Counted from the first letter of the stretch, positions 8,322 through 17,170 are shown. The stretch is DNA of 64,000 nucleotides from an uncultured Pelagibacteraceae bacterium (GCA_902525625.1 CABZHM010000003.1:18717-82716), one strand, 5' to 3'. Made by a program: numbers and translations. Notes: generated by a model from the letters alone, not told the origin.

Positions 8322-9416
8322 ATGGATGTTTTTTTACCTATAGCCCAAGTATTTATTAACCCAGTCGAAATACTTTTAATAAGCGCTATAGTTGGAGTTC
8401 TCTCTGGTTTATTTGGTGTAGGCGGTGGTTTCTTAATGACACCTTTTTTAATCTTCATGGGTGTCCCTCCAGCTTACGCAGTTGCTAATGAGGCCAACAA
8501 TATTTTGGCAACTTCTGTGTCTGGATCCACCACTCACTGGTTAAAAAATACCTTAGATTACAAAATGGGATTAATCATTGTTATTGGTGGAACTATGGGA
8601 ACTATATTAGGTATTTTTACTTTCACTTATTTTAAAGACATTGGGAAAATAGATACAGTGATTTCTTTAGCCTATATGTATATTCTTGCAATAATTGGGA
8701 CTCTGATGTTAGTGGAAAGCTTGGGCGAGATTGATAAAGCTAAAAAGAATATTGTAGAGAAGAAAAAATTGCACGTTCATTATTGGATACATGGACTTCC
8801 TTTTAGAATGAGGTTTCCAAAATCTAAACTATACGAAAGTATATTCACACCTATCATAATTGGATTAATTGTTGGCTTTATAGCAGCTATAATGGGTATT
8901 GGTGGTGCGTTTATCTTGGTACCTGCAATGATTTATATTATTAAGATGCCAACTAAATTAGTACCAGGAACTTCCTTGTTCGTAACAATTTTTGTAAGTG
9001 TTATAGTTACATTTCTTCACTCGATAAATTATGGTTCCATAGATCTAATGTTAGTATTAATGTTAGTTATAGGTTCAATAGTTGGAGTACAAGTAGGTCA
9101 AAAACTCGGTGAACAAATTGATAGTTCAGGATTAAAAGCATTATTAGCAATTTTACTATTAATTGTCGGAATAGTAATTGCTTATGACACTTTTTTTGCA
9201 GAAGAGATAAAGAATGGGACATCATCTATAAGCTCACAAGATTTAAATTTCTTTTCAAAATTTATAAAAGAGTTTTCAGAAGATATGCCATTTTTTTATG
9301 GATTATTTTCCATTTTATTTGCTGTTATTTTAGGGATTGCCGCAGCATTTATTAGAAGATCAATTTCAAATTTTAGAGAAAAATATTTTAAAAAAGTGGT
9401 TAAACAGTCTAAATAA
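8322..9416 (+). CDS. tauE: TauE/SafE family exporter (probable sulfite exporter)
   Basis: A 364-aa inner-membrane protein of the TauE/SafE (TSUP) family with about eight to nine helices in two repeats. The repeats start with GVLSGLFGVGGGFLMTPFL (near residues 24-42) and VGFIAAIMGIGGAFILVPA, the paired Gly-rich signatures of the family. A basic cytoplasmic loop separates them. Family members near sulfonate genes are proposed sulfite or organosulfonate exporters. Here it follows aprA and lies close to xsc and suyAB, which supports sulfite efflux. Its 3' end overlaps the convergent transporter gene by 8 nt. Confidence 0.85.
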   Translation: MDVFLPIAQVFINPVEILLISAIVGVLSGLFGVGGGFLMTPFLIFMGVPPAYAVANEANNILATSVSGSTTHWLKNTLDYKMGLIIVIGGTMGTILGIFTFTYFKDIGKIDTVISLAYMYILAIIGTLMLVESLGEIDKAKKNIVEKKKLHVHYWIHGLPFRMRFPKSKLYESIFTPIIIGLIVGFIAAIMGIGGAFILVPAMIYIIKMPTKLVPGTSLFVTIFVSVIVTFLHSINYGSIDLMLVLMLVIGSIVGVQVGQKLGEQIDSSGLKALLAILLLIVGIVIAYDTFFAEEIKNGTSSISSQDLNFFSKFIKEFSEDMPFFYGLFSILFAVILGIAAAFIRRSISNFREKYFKKVVKQSK

Positions 9417-10476
9417 AAAATTTTATATATGTTTCTATAGTTATAATACTTACAACTCCTACAGTTAACATTGCTGTAAATCCAACAACAAAAGGTTTAT
9501 AACCCATATTTCTAATATCTTTTAAGTTTGTTGATAAGCCAATAGCAGCCATAGCCATAGTTAAAAAAATTTTAGAACTCGCTTTAACAAAATTTATCAT
9601 TTCAATCCAATTGTTACTAGTTGAGAAAACTTCATCACCAACATTTCTTAAAATTATCATTCCAACAAAACCCAAAATAAAATACGGAAATATATATAAA
9701 ATTGAGTATCCCTTTTCTTTTACTTGACCCCTATTATAAAGAAAGGCAAAAAAAGGAATCATCACTATCAAGAAAGTATTTCTTAAAAGCTTTGTGACAG
9801 TCGCAATATTTAATGTTTCGGGACTATTATATTGTTGATCGTATATTAGTCCTGCTGCAGCGACTTGTGAAGTTTCGTGTATAGCGGTTCCTAAAAAAAG
9901 ACCTGTAAATAAAGAATTTCCTTCAAAATATAAATTTGAAAAGTAAGGATAAAACATCATCGATAATATTCCGAATAAAGTAATATTTGCAATTGCATAA
10001 GAAATTTCACTTTTATTCGCTTTTATTACTGGTGCGGTTGCCATTATAGCAGTTGTACCACAAACGCAGCTGCCGATTGATATTAAGTAAGCCATTCGAG
10101 TTGGTATTTGAAGTTTTTTAACTAAAAGTTTTATTACGATTAAGACGCTGACTATACAAATTAATATAAGCGGAATTGCAATTTTTCCAAACTCTATAAA
10201 CTCAAAAGGCTTTAATTGTATACCTAAACATATTATACCAAGTTTTAATATATAATCTCTACTAAAATCCAATCCTTTCTGAAAACTTTCTCTAATTTTA
10301 AAAAAATTTCCAAAGAAAATACCTAGTAGAATTGCTATCATCGCCGTGGAGATTGGACTTCTGCTATATCCTAAAAGATCGATACCAATAATATTATTAA
10401 AACCTTGGGATAGAGAATACAGTACAAATGCAAGGATTATGCCTGGTACGAACACCAAGTAATTTTTAAAGAACAT
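9409..10476 (-). CDS. YeiH/UPF0324 family putative sulfate exporter
   Basis: A 355-aa integral membrane protein with about ten to eleven helices. Family-like segments include TAMIAILLGIFFGN, SIGSCVCGTTAIMATAPVIKA and GTAIHETSQVAAAG; the last, with His-Glu, is highly conserved in the YeiH/UPF0324 family. Proteins of this family are annotated as putative sulfate or sulfonate-related exporters and are often linked to Xsc-type sulfonate degradation. It sits 15 nt downstream of suyB on the minus strand, so it probably exports the sulfur end product of the SuyAB route. Confidence 0.8.
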   Translation of the reverse strand: MFFKNYLVFVPGIILAFVLYSLSQGFNNIIGIDLLGYSRSPISTAMIAILLGIFFGNFFKIRESFQKGLDFSRDYILKLGIICLGIQLKPFEFIEFGKIAIPLILICIVSVLIVIKLLVKKLQIPTRMAYLISIGSCVCGTTAIMATAPVIKANKSEISYAIANITLFGILSMMFYPYFSNLYFEGNSLFTGLFLGTAIHETSQVAAAGLIYDQQYNSPETLNIATVTKLLRNTFLIVMIPFFAFLYNRGQVKEKGYSILYIFPYFILGFVGMIILRNVGDEVFSTSNNWIEMINFVKASSKIFLTMAMAAIGLSTNLKDIRNMGYKPFVVGFTAMLTVGVVSIITIETYIKFFI

Positions 10477-10491
10477 ACTTTAATTTAGTGA

Positions 10492-11658
10492 TTATGCGCT
10501 TCTATAAAGTTTAGTCATAACAAATTCTTTATGACCCAAAGCTTCTGCACAAGTTAGTCTTCCATTTGCCACTTTTAACGTTGTCTTTATAAGTTTATCT
10601 CCCGCCTCAGACAAGTTCATTTCCCTTGAAAGAATTTTTGACACATCACAATCAACATGCTCACTCATACTTTTTGCAGTCAATGGGTTTGCAGTTAATT
10701 TTACAACAGGCTCTATAGGGTTTCCAACTATATTCCCTTGACCTGTTGGAAACAAATGAATATTAAATCCTCCTGCAGCTTGAAGTGTAATACATTCTGC
10801 AGCCGCTGAAGATGTGTCCATAAAATATAGTCCTGGTCCTTTTGCTGGTTCTTCTGCAGGTTCAAGTACATCTATAAATTTTAAGTTTCCTATTTTTTGA
10901 AAATTCCCGAATGCTTTTTCTTCAATTGTGGTTAAACCACCTGCAATATTTCCAGCGGTTGGTTGACTTTCTGAAAGGTCATTAGTTGCCTCTTTTAATA
11001 TGAAATCATTATATTCATTCCATGTTTTCATAAATTTTTCAGAAGCTTCTTTAGTTGCTCCTCTTGAGGCACAAACTTTTTCTGCCCCAGTAAGTTCAGA
11101 TGTTTCTCCAAAACATAAGTGAACACCTAAAGGTTCTAATTTTTCCATCAGATTTCCAACTGTTGGATTTGATGCTAATCCTGATGTTGTATCTGACTCT
11201 CCACATTTTACTGAAATCCATAAATCACTCATTGGACATTCCTCTCTTTGTTTTTCAGACGCCCATTGTGAAAATTCTTGTGCTTTTTTTGAAGCTTTCA
11301 TGACAGTTCCAATATCCCCTGTGCGCTCAATGTGAAAACCTTCAACTGGTTTTCCTGTTTTAGCGATTCCATCAACAATTTTTTTAGTCCATTTAGGCTC
11401 AATACCAATCACAATAACTGCAGCTACATTTGGGTTACTGCCTGTTCCAATCATTGTTCTAAAGTGTAAATCTAAGTCTGCTCCAAATTGTAGCCTTCCG
11501 TAAGAATGTGGGAGAGCTATTGTTCCTTTTATATTGTTAGCGACTGCCTCTGCGCAAGCATTGGAAATATCATCAACAGGTAAAATAATTACATGATTTC
11601 TAGTTCCTGCTCTACCGTTTTCTCTTTTATAACCTAAAAAACTTTTTGGAATTTCCAT
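10492..11658 (-). CDS. suyB: (2R)-sulfolactate sulfo-lyase, large subunit
   Basis: A 388-aa protein of the altronate/D-galactarate dehydratase (UxaA C-terminal) family. SuyAB cleaves (2R)-3-sulfolactate to pyruvate and sulfite. The start region [17 protein letters not shown] is the family hallmark. Later segments [20 protein letters not shown] and [20 protein letters not shown] fit the metal-binding core. A separate SAF-domain partner gene directly upstream and the neighbouring aprBA, tauE and xsc favour SuyB over a sugar-acid dehydratase. I chose ATG 11658 over GTG 11661, which abuts the suyA stop. Altronate dehydratase is the alternative. Confidence 0.82.
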   Translation of the reverse strand: MEIPKSFLGYKRENGRAGTRNHVIILPVDDISNACAEAVANNIKGTIALPHSYGRLQFGADLDLHFRTMIGTGSNPNVAAVIVIGIEPKWTKKIVDGIAKTGKPVEGFHIERTGDIGTVMKASKKAQEFSQWASEKQREECPMSDLWISVKCGESDTTSGLASNPTVGNLMEKLEPLGVHLCFGETSELTGAEKVCASRGATKEASEKFMKTWNEYNDFILKEATNDLSESQPTAGNIAGGLTTIEEKAFGNFQKIGNLKFIDVLEPAEEPAKGPGLYFMDTSSAAAECITLQAAGGFNIHLFPTGQGNIVGNPIEPVVKLTANPLTAKSMSEHVDCDVSKILSREMNLSEAGDKLIKTTLKVANGRLTCAEALGHKEFVMTKLYRSA

Positions 11659-11661
11659 CAC

Positions 11662-11946
11662 TTACCACTTCTTCGTTTTTACATTGTGAACATGAACATG
11701 TTCACCTTTTTTGATTCCTTTGACTACTTTGCCAATATCATGACCATACTTTAAAATAGTATCACCCTCTTTTAAATCGATCATCGCAATTTTATGACCT
11801 AGAGGTATTTCATCTATTGATTGAATAGAAGCCGAGCTATCATTTTCCATAATCCAGCATTTACAGTCTTGTTTTGGGGTTATTTTCTCTATCACTACTA
11901 CACCTACATTATCTTTTTTGTCGTGAATTATGATATCTGTAGCCAT
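11662..11946 (-). CDS. suyA: (2R)-sulfolactate sulfo-lyase, small subunit (SAF domain)
   Basis: A 94-aa SAF-domain protein, the small partner of SuyB. It corresponds to the N-terminal domain of UxaA-type dehydratases. The motif HKIAMIDLKEGDTILKYG followed by IGKVVKGIKKGEHVHVHNV matches the SAF pattern in which GEHVHVHN closes the domain. The stop touches suyB. It is divergent from xsc with a 118-bp shared upstream region, so both sulfonate routes could share regulation. Confidence 0.85.
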   Translation of the reverse strand: MATDIIIHDKKDNVGVVVIEKITPKQDCKCWIMENDSSASIQSIDEIPLGHKIAMIDLKEGDTILKYGHDIGKVVKGIKKGEHVHVHNVKTKKW

Positions 11947-12064
11947 ATATATAGTGTCGAAATGTTTATTTGAATTTCCAAAAATCTTATATATTAATCG
12001 CGACTATTAAGAAATAGTTTTATAAAAAAACTATTGCATATACTGGTTTAGAAAGGCTCTATTA
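11947..12064. promoter_or_regulatory. Divergent suyAB / xsc promoter region with two dyads
   Basis: This 118-bp gap must hold both promoters. It contains TTAAT-N7-ATTAA (11994-12010) with TCGCGA in its middle, and an 8-bp inverted repeat AATAGTTT-N7-AAACTATT (12013-12035). For xsc a weak TTGAAT (11970-11975) with TATTAA (11992-11997, 16-nt spacer) is present. The dyads could be operators for a sulfonate-responsive repressor or activator, but no regulator gene is in the window. Confidence 0.4.
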
Positions 12065-13849
12065 ATGACAAAAATGACAACAGAGGAAGCTTTTGTAAAA
12101 GTTTTACAAATGCACGGTATTGAACATGCTTTTGGTATAATTGGTTCAGCATTCATGCCTATCTCAGATATTTTTCCTGATGCAGGAATTACCTTTTGGG
12201 ATGTTGCTCATGAAACAAACGGTGGACTAATAGCCGATGGTTACACAAGATCTACTGGAAAAATGTCAATGGTTATCGCACAAAACGGACCAGGTATTAC
12301 TGGATTAGTAACCCCGATTAAAACAGCTTATTGGAATCACACACCATTATTATTGGTAACACCTCAGGCTGCAAACAAAACAATGGGTCAAGGGGGTTTT
12401 CAAGAAGTAGAACAAATGAATTTGTTCAAAGATATGGTTTGTTATCAAGAGGAAGTTAGAGATCCATCTAGAATGGCAGAAGTTTTAAATAGAGTAATAG
12501 AAAAGGCAATCAGAGGTTCAGCACCTGCACAGATTAATGTACCAAGAGATTATTGGACCCAAGTGATTGATATTGAGTTACCGCCAATCGTCAGATTAGA
12601 AAGACAAGGTGGTGGGGCAGAGGCGATAGATAAAGCGGCAAAACTTTTATCAAATGCAAAATTTCCTGTGATTTTATCTGGTGCAGGAGTTGTTATCGGT
12701 GATGCAATAAACGAAACTAAAAACCTTGCAGAAAAATTAGACTCACCTGTTTGCTCAGGCTATCAGCACAATGATAGTTTCCCTGGAAGTCATCCTTTAG
12801 CAGTGGGACCTTTAGGATACAATGGATCAAAAGCAGCAATGGAATTAATTTCTAAAGCTGATGTAGTTTTAGCATTAGGCACAAGATTAAATCCTTTCTC
12901 AACATTACCAGGATATGGAATTGATTATTGGCCAAAAAATGCAAGTATAATTCAAGTTGATATTAATCCTGATAGAATTGGTTTAACTAAAAAAGTAACA
13001 GTCGGAATAAGTGGTGATGCAAAATTAGTTGCTCAGCAAATAATTGACAAATTATCTTCAAATGCAGGAGATATTGAAAGACAAAAAAGAAAAGACTTAA
13101 TTCATCAGACAAAATCTGCATGGTTACAAAAATTAGCTAGTCTAGATCATGAGGATGATGATGAGGGAACAGTTTGGAACAAAGAAGCAAGAGAAAGGGA
13201 TAAAGACAGAATGTCACCAAGACAAGCTTGGAGAGCAATACAATCTGGGATGCCAGAGGATGTAATTATATCAAGTGATATTGGTAATAACTGTGCAATT
13301 GGAAATGCTTATCCAACTTTTGAAAAACCAAGAAAATATTTAGCTCCAGGTTTATTTGGACCTTGCGGCTATGGTTTCCCATCAATCTTAGGTGCAAAAA
13401 TCGGATGCCCAGATACACCCGTAATTGGTTTTGCAGGAGATGGAGCATTTGGAATAAGCATGAATGAAATGAGTTCTTGTGCAAGAGAAGAGTGGCCGGC
13501 AATTACAATGGTTATCTTTAGAAATTATCAATGGGGTGCAGAAAAAAGAAACACTACTTTATGGTTTGATAATAATTTTGTAGGAACAGAACTTGATCCA
13601 GAATTAAGCTTTGCAAAAGTTGCAGATGCTTGTGGTTTAAAAGGAGTAACTGTTAGAACAATGGAAGAAACAACAGAGGCCATAAAAAAATCATGTGAAG
13701 ATCAGAAAAAAGGTATTACGACATTCATTGAAGTTATATTAAATCAAGAACTTGGTGAGCCTTTTAGAAGAGATGCAATGAAAAAACCTGTTAGAGTGGC
13801 TGGGATAAATAAAAAAGATATGAGGCCACAAAAATCTCTAAATGGATGA
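12065..13849 (+). CDS. xsc: Sulfoacetaldehyde acetyltransferase
   Basis: A 594-aa ThDP enzyme that converts sulfoacetaldehyde and phosphate to acetyl phosphate and sulfite. This is the desulfonation step for taurine, isethionate and related C2 sulfonates. The N-terminal segment HAFGIIGSAFMPISDIFPDA is characteristic of Xsc. The ThDP-activating glutamate is Glu50 in HETNGGLIADGY. The ThDP/Mg motif begins with GDG at about residue 458 and runs to FRNYQWGAEKRN. Length matches Xsc (about 590 aa), and the sulfite-handling neighbours agree. Neither taurine uptake genes nor a taurine aminotransferase/dehydrogenase lies in this window. The 3' end overlaps the next gene by 8 nt. Confidence 0.95.
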   Translation: MTKMTTEEAFVKVLQMHGIEHAFGIIGSAFMPISDIFPDAGITFWDVAHETNGGLIADGYTRSTGKMSMVIAQNGPGITGLVTPIKTAYWNHTPLLLVTPQAANKTMGQGGFQEVEQMNLFKDMVCYQEEVRDPSRMAEVLNRVIEKAIRGSAPAQINVPRDYWTQVIDIELPPIVRLERQGGGAEAIDKAAKLLSNAKFPVILSGAGVVIGDAINETKNLAEKLDSPVCSGYQHNDSFPGSHPLAVGPLGYNGSKAAMELISKADVVLALGTRLNPFSTLPGYGIDYWPKNASIIQVDINPDRIGLTKKVTVGISGDAKLVAQQIIDKLSSNAGDIERQKRKDLIHQTKSAWLQKLASLDHEDDDEGTVWNKEARERDKDRMSPRQAWRAIQSGMPEDVIISSDIGNNCAIGNAYPTFEKPRKYLAPGLFGPCGYGFPSILGAKIGCPDTPVIGFAGDGAFGISMNEMSSCAREEWPAITMVIFRNYQWGAEKRNTTLWFDNNFVGTELDPELSFAKVADACGLKGVTVRTMEETTEAIKKSCEDQKKGITTFIEVILNQELGEPFRRDAMKKPVRVAGINKKDMRPQKSLNG

Positions 13850-14225
13850 AATTAAGATAAGTTCAAATAGAAGCTTTGGTATAGTATTTTTTATTGTTTT
13901 TTTATTAATAGCACTTTATCCACTTTTAAAAGGTAATGATTTAAGAATTTGGTCATTAGTTATTTCATTTATTTTTCTAGCTTTAGGTTTGATAAATTCA
14001 AAAATTCTTACGCCTTTAAATAGACTATGGTTTAAATTTGGACTACTACTTGGAAGATTTATTTCACCTTTAATAATGGGAATTATATTTTTCATAGTTG
14101 TAACACCCACAGGAATTATCATGCGGTTATTTAAGAAAGATTTATTAAATTTAAAATATAATAAAAAAGAAAGTTATTGGATCAATAAATCAGGTCCAAA
14201 AAGTAAAATGAAAAATCAGTTTTAA
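13842..14225 (+). CDS. SxtJ-like small membrane protein
   Basis: A 127-aa protein with about three to four hydrophobic helices in the first 95 residues and a basic tail (KKDLLNLKYNKKESYWI). The LTPLNRLWFKFGLLLG segment and the order SxtJ-like, DUF5989, carbamoyltransferase match the module seen beside sxtI-type carbamoyltransferases in other bacteria. The function of the SxtJ family is unknown; a membrane scaffold for the carbamoyltransferase is a guess. It overlaps xsc by 8 nt. Confidence 0.75.
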   Translation: MDEIKISSNRSFGIVFFIVFLLIALYPLLKGNDLRIWSLVISFIFLALGLINSKILTPLNRLWFKFGLLLGRFISPLIMGIIFFIVVTPTGIIMRLFKKDLLNLKYNKKESYWINKSGPKSKMKNQF

Positions 14226-14226
14226 A

Positions 14227-14376
14227 ATGAGTTTTATAAGAGAATTTTGGGAGTTTCTAAAAGTAAGAAAAAAATATTGGCTTTTACCAATTATAATAGT
14301 TCTAGTTTTATTTGGTGGATTAATTGTTCTAACCCAAGGTTCTGCAGTAGCTCCGTTTATTTATACAATTTTTTAA
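14227..14376 (+). CDS. DUF5989 family small membrane protein, 49 aa
   Basis: A 49-aa peptide, ATG 14227 to TAA 14376. It has an N-terminal amphipathic part (MSFIREFWEFLKVRKKYW), one hydrophobic helix and the ending LTQGSAVAPFIYTIF. This layout is very close to what I know of the DUF5989 family, which lies between SxtJ-like and carbamoyltransferase genes. It begins 1 nt after the previous stop and ends 1 nt before the next start, which argues for translation coupling. Confidence 0.8.
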   Translation: MSFIREFWEFLKVRKKYWLLPIIIVLVLFGGLIVLTQGSAVAPFIYTIF

Positions 14377-14377
14377 A

Positions 14378-16213
14378 GTGACTTCAATTTTAGGTATTTC
14401 AGCATTTTATCATGATAGTGCAGCCTGTTTATTAAAAGATGGCAAGATAATTGCAGCGGCACAAGAGGAAAGATTTTCAAGAAAAAAACATGATCCGAGA
14501 TACCCACATAATGCCATTGAATTTGTTTTAAGATATTCAAATATGAAGTTAAGCGAAATAGATCAAATTGTTTTTTTTGAGAAACCTTTTTTAAAATTTG
14601 AAAGATTATTAGAAACTTATGTTGCCTTTGCACCAAGAGGATTTGTTTCATTTGCAAAAGCGATGCCATTATGGATTAAAGAGAAACTTTTTCAGAAAAA
14701 CCTTTTATTCAATAAGTTAAAAGAACATGATAAAAATTTTAAATCCGATAAAAATATTTTTTTTTCAGACCATCATTTAAGTCATGCAGCTAGTGCTTTT
14801 TTCCCATCACCTTTTGAAGAGGCAGTTGTTTTAACCGCTGATGGTGTTGGTGAATGGGCAACGACTACTGTTGCTGTTGGAAAAAAAAATGATTTAGAGA
14901 TAAAAAAGGAAATTCATTTTCCACATTCACTAGGCCTTTTATATTCTGCTTTTACTTACTACACAGGTTTTAAAGTAAATAGTGGAGAGTACAAACTTAT
15001 GGGTTTAGCACCTTATGGAAGTCCAATTTATGAAGATAAAGTGAAAGAATTAGTTGATATAAAAGAAGATGGAACTTTCAGACTAGATCAAAAATACTTT
15101 AATTATGCAACTGGTCTTACCATGACTAACGAAAAGTTTCATAATCTATTTGGACAAAAACCCCGCGATCCAAAAAATGAAAAGATTACTCGATTTCATA
15201 TGGATATTGCGGCCTCAATTCAGAAAGTTACAGAAGAAATAATGATCAAGTTAGCAAAAGCTATTCGTCAAGAATATAATCTTAAAAATTTATGTTTAGC
15301 GGGTGGTGTAGCTTTAAATTGTGTTGCTAACGGAAAAATTCTTAAAGAAAAGATTTTTGACAACATTTGGATTCAACCAGCAGCAGGAGATGCTGGAGGG
15401 TCTTTAGGTGCAGCTCTAGCTCTTTGGCATATTGAACAAAAAAAAGAAAGAGTTGTTAATTCAAATGATGACATGAAAGGTTCATATTTAGGAACCGAAT
15501 TCAATCAAGAAGAAATTGAAAAAGAACTAAAGTCAGTAGGGGCGAATTTTGAGACAATAGAATATGAAGATTTGATAAGTAAGACAGCAGAGTTTTTATC
15601 AAATGAAAAAGCGATAGGTTGGTTTCAAGGGAGAATGGAGTTTGGACCAAGAGCTCTAGGTGCGAGATCAATTTTAGGTGATCCAAGATCAGATAAAATG
15701 CAAAAAAACCTTAATTTAAAAGTTAAATATCGAGAAAGTTTTAGGCCTTTTGCTCCATCAATTTTAAAAGAAGATTTAACTGAATGGTTTAATATAAATG
15801 TAGATAGTCCTTATATGTTGTTAGTAGCTGACGTAAATTCCAATAAAAAAATTGAAATGAACGAAGAACAAAAGAAACTTTTTGGTATAGATAAATTAAA
15901 CATTAAAAGATCTGAAATACCAGCAGTAACTCATGTTGATTACTCCGCGAGAATACAAACTGTTACTAAAGAAACCAACAAACCTTATTACGATTTAATC
16001 TCAAAATTTAAAGAAAGAACTGGTTGCCCAGTAATAGTTAATACATCATTTAATGTGAGAGGTGAGCCTATAGTCAATTCACCAACCGATGCGTTTAATT
16101 GTTTTATGGGAACAGAGTTAGATTATTTAGTCATAGGAAATTGTATTTTGGAAAAATCGAAACAAGATCCAAATCTCAAAAAAGATTATACTAAGGAATT
16201 TGAATTAGATTGA
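14378..16213 (+). CDS. NodU/CmcH family carbamoyltransferase
   Basis: A 611-aa enzyme of the NodU/CmcH/TobZ family, which transfers carbamoyl from carbamoyl phosphate to a hydroxyl or amine of sugars and secondary metabolites. The N-terminal Kae1-like domain has GISAFYHDSAA (His12, Asp13), SDHHLSHAASAFF (about 130-142) and LTADGVGEW. The middle has LAGGVALNC. The C-terminal domain has GRMEFGPRALGARSIL, FRPFAPSI and SFNVRGEPIV. GTG is the start. The acceptor is unknown, and no glycosyltransferase or polyketide gene lies nearby, so the product cannot be predicted. Confidence 0.9.
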   Translation: MTSILGISAFYHDSAACLLKDGKIIAAAQEERFSRKKHDPRYPHNAIEFVLRYSNMKLSEIDQIVFFEKPFLKFERLLETYVAFAPRGFVSFAKAMPLWIKEKLFQKNLLFNKLKEHDKNFKSDKNIFFSDHHLSHAASAFFPSPFEEAVVLTADGVGEWATTTVAVGKKNDLEIKKEIHFPHSLGLLYSAFTYYTGFKVNSGEYKLMGLAPYGSPIYEDKVKELVDIKEDGTFRLDQKYFNYATGLTMTNEKFHNLFGQKPRDPKNEKITRFHMDIAASIQKVTEEIMIKLAKAIRQEYNLKNLCLAGGVALNCVANGKILKEKIFDNIWIQPAAGDAGGSLGAALALWHIEQKKERVVNSNDDMKGSYLGTEFNQEEIEKELKSVGANFETIEYEDLISKTAEFLSNEKAIGWFQGRMEFGPRALGARSILGDPRSDKMQKNLNLKVKYRESFRPFAPSILKEDLTEWFNINVDSPYMLLVADVNSNKKIEMNEEQKKLFGIDKLNIKRSEIPAVTHVDYSARIQTVTKETNKPYYDLISKFKERTGCPVIVNTSFNVRGEPIVNSPTDAFNCFMGTELDYLVIGNCILEKSKQDPNLKKDYTKEFELD

Positions 16214-16246
16214 TTAGCAGGGGTGTTCTGTTGCCAGGTGCACCTA

Positions 16247-16363
16247 TTAATGCATATCTGGCCAATTTTTATCATTGAATCTATCAATCTCCTTTTTACT
16301 GAAAGGTCTAAATAATACCCAAGCAATAACAATTACTAGAGATAATAGGATTAATGTTTGCAT
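16247..16363 (-). CDS. 38-aa membrane microprotein (LFRPxSK type)
   Basis: The frame from ATG (16361-16363) to TAA (16247-16249) encodes 38 aa: a hydrophobic helix (MQTLILLSLVIVIAWV) followed by LFRPFSKKEIDRFNDKNW. It starts 3 nt after the M23 peptidase stop and would be the last gene of that operon. A very similar 39-aa frame lies after lon (35140-35259), sharing LFRPxSKxExDxFNxKN and a following Trp. This shared pattern makes translation likely. The positive residues after the helix suggest a cytoplasmic C terminus. Confidence 0.65.
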   Translation of the reverse strand: MQTLILLSLVIVIAWVLFRPFSKKEIDRFNDKNWPDMH

Positions 16364-16366
16364 AAT

Positions 16367-17170
16367 TTAATTTATTACAGACATGGGATCGAGTCTAGTC
16401 TGAAACCAATTAACTCTAAAGTCTAAATGTGGACCTGTGGATCTTCCAGTTGATCCAACTGTTCCAATAATATCTCCTTGATTTATTTTATCACCCACTG
16501 AAACCATTACACTTTCAAGATGAGAATATATTGTTGAAATACCATGTCCATGATCCATAATTATAGTCCCACCGGTATAATACAAATCATCCTCTGCCAT
16601 TGTTACTGTTCCAGAGCCTGATGATTTAATCATAGTTCCTTTTTTAGCAGCAATATCAATTCCATAATGTGGCCATTTAGGTTTACCATTTAAAATTCTT
16701 TGACTTCCATAAACTCCACTTATAATTCCTTTAACTGGCATAATGAATTGATTTTTAAAAAAAGGTAAGTCGGAATTAATTGCTCTTGCTTTTCCTATTT
16801 TATTATTTTCCTCTTTAATTCTTTTGTAAACCGACTCTGGTGGTGTGACCTTACTTTCTTCAAGTCCGTCTATTCTTTGAATATTATATTTTCTTTTTAA
16901 AACTTTTTTTACTAGTTTCTCTTTTTTACCATCTTGAATTTTCGTTATGGTAAGGTCAAATTTTCTATCTCTATCTATACCAAAAGCAAAAAAACCATCT
17001 TTTGACACTTTAACTTCTTTTTTATCAATTATTATTTTTGCTGAAGGGTTAGTAATACCCACAATAAAATGACCCTGTAAAAATTTTCCTTTAAATTCAA
17101 TAGCGTATGTGTGAGTAGGGATGAGAAAGATTATGAAAAAAAATAATCTAAATATTATTTTGCTGTCCAT
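16367..17170 (-). CDS. M23 family peptidase (LytM domain), secreted
   Basis: A 267-aa exported protein with an N-terminal signal sequence ending near THTYA. An N-terminal beta region is followed by a C-terminal LytM/peptidase M23 domain, probably acting on periplasmic peptidoglycan or as an amidase activator. Zinc-site segments are WPHYGIDIA, HGISTIYSHLES and GPHLDFRVNWF. The last normally reads HxH in M23 enzymes and here reads HLD, a replacement of the second His by Asp. I recall this as a recurring subtype in proteobacteria. It overlaps the SDR gene by 16 nt. Confidence 0.87.
   Translation of the reverse strand: MDSKIIFRLFFFIIFLIPTHTYAIEFKGKFLQGHFIVGITNPSAKIIIDKKEVKVSKDGFFAFGIDRDRKFDLTITKIQDGKKEKLVKKVLKRKYNIQRIDGLEESKVTPPESVYKRIKEENNKIGKARAINSDLPFFKNQFIMPVKGIISGVYGSQRILNGKPKWPHYGIDIAAKKGTMIKSSGSGTVTMAEDDLYYTGGTIIMDHGHGISTIYSHLESVMVSVGDKINQGDIIGTVGSTGRSTGPHLDFRVNWFQTRLDPMSVIN

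Noticed and set aside
16236..16245. AGGTGCACCT palindrome between convergent genes
   Set aside because: A perfect 10-bp palindrome without T run or long stem; too short to call a terminator or operator.
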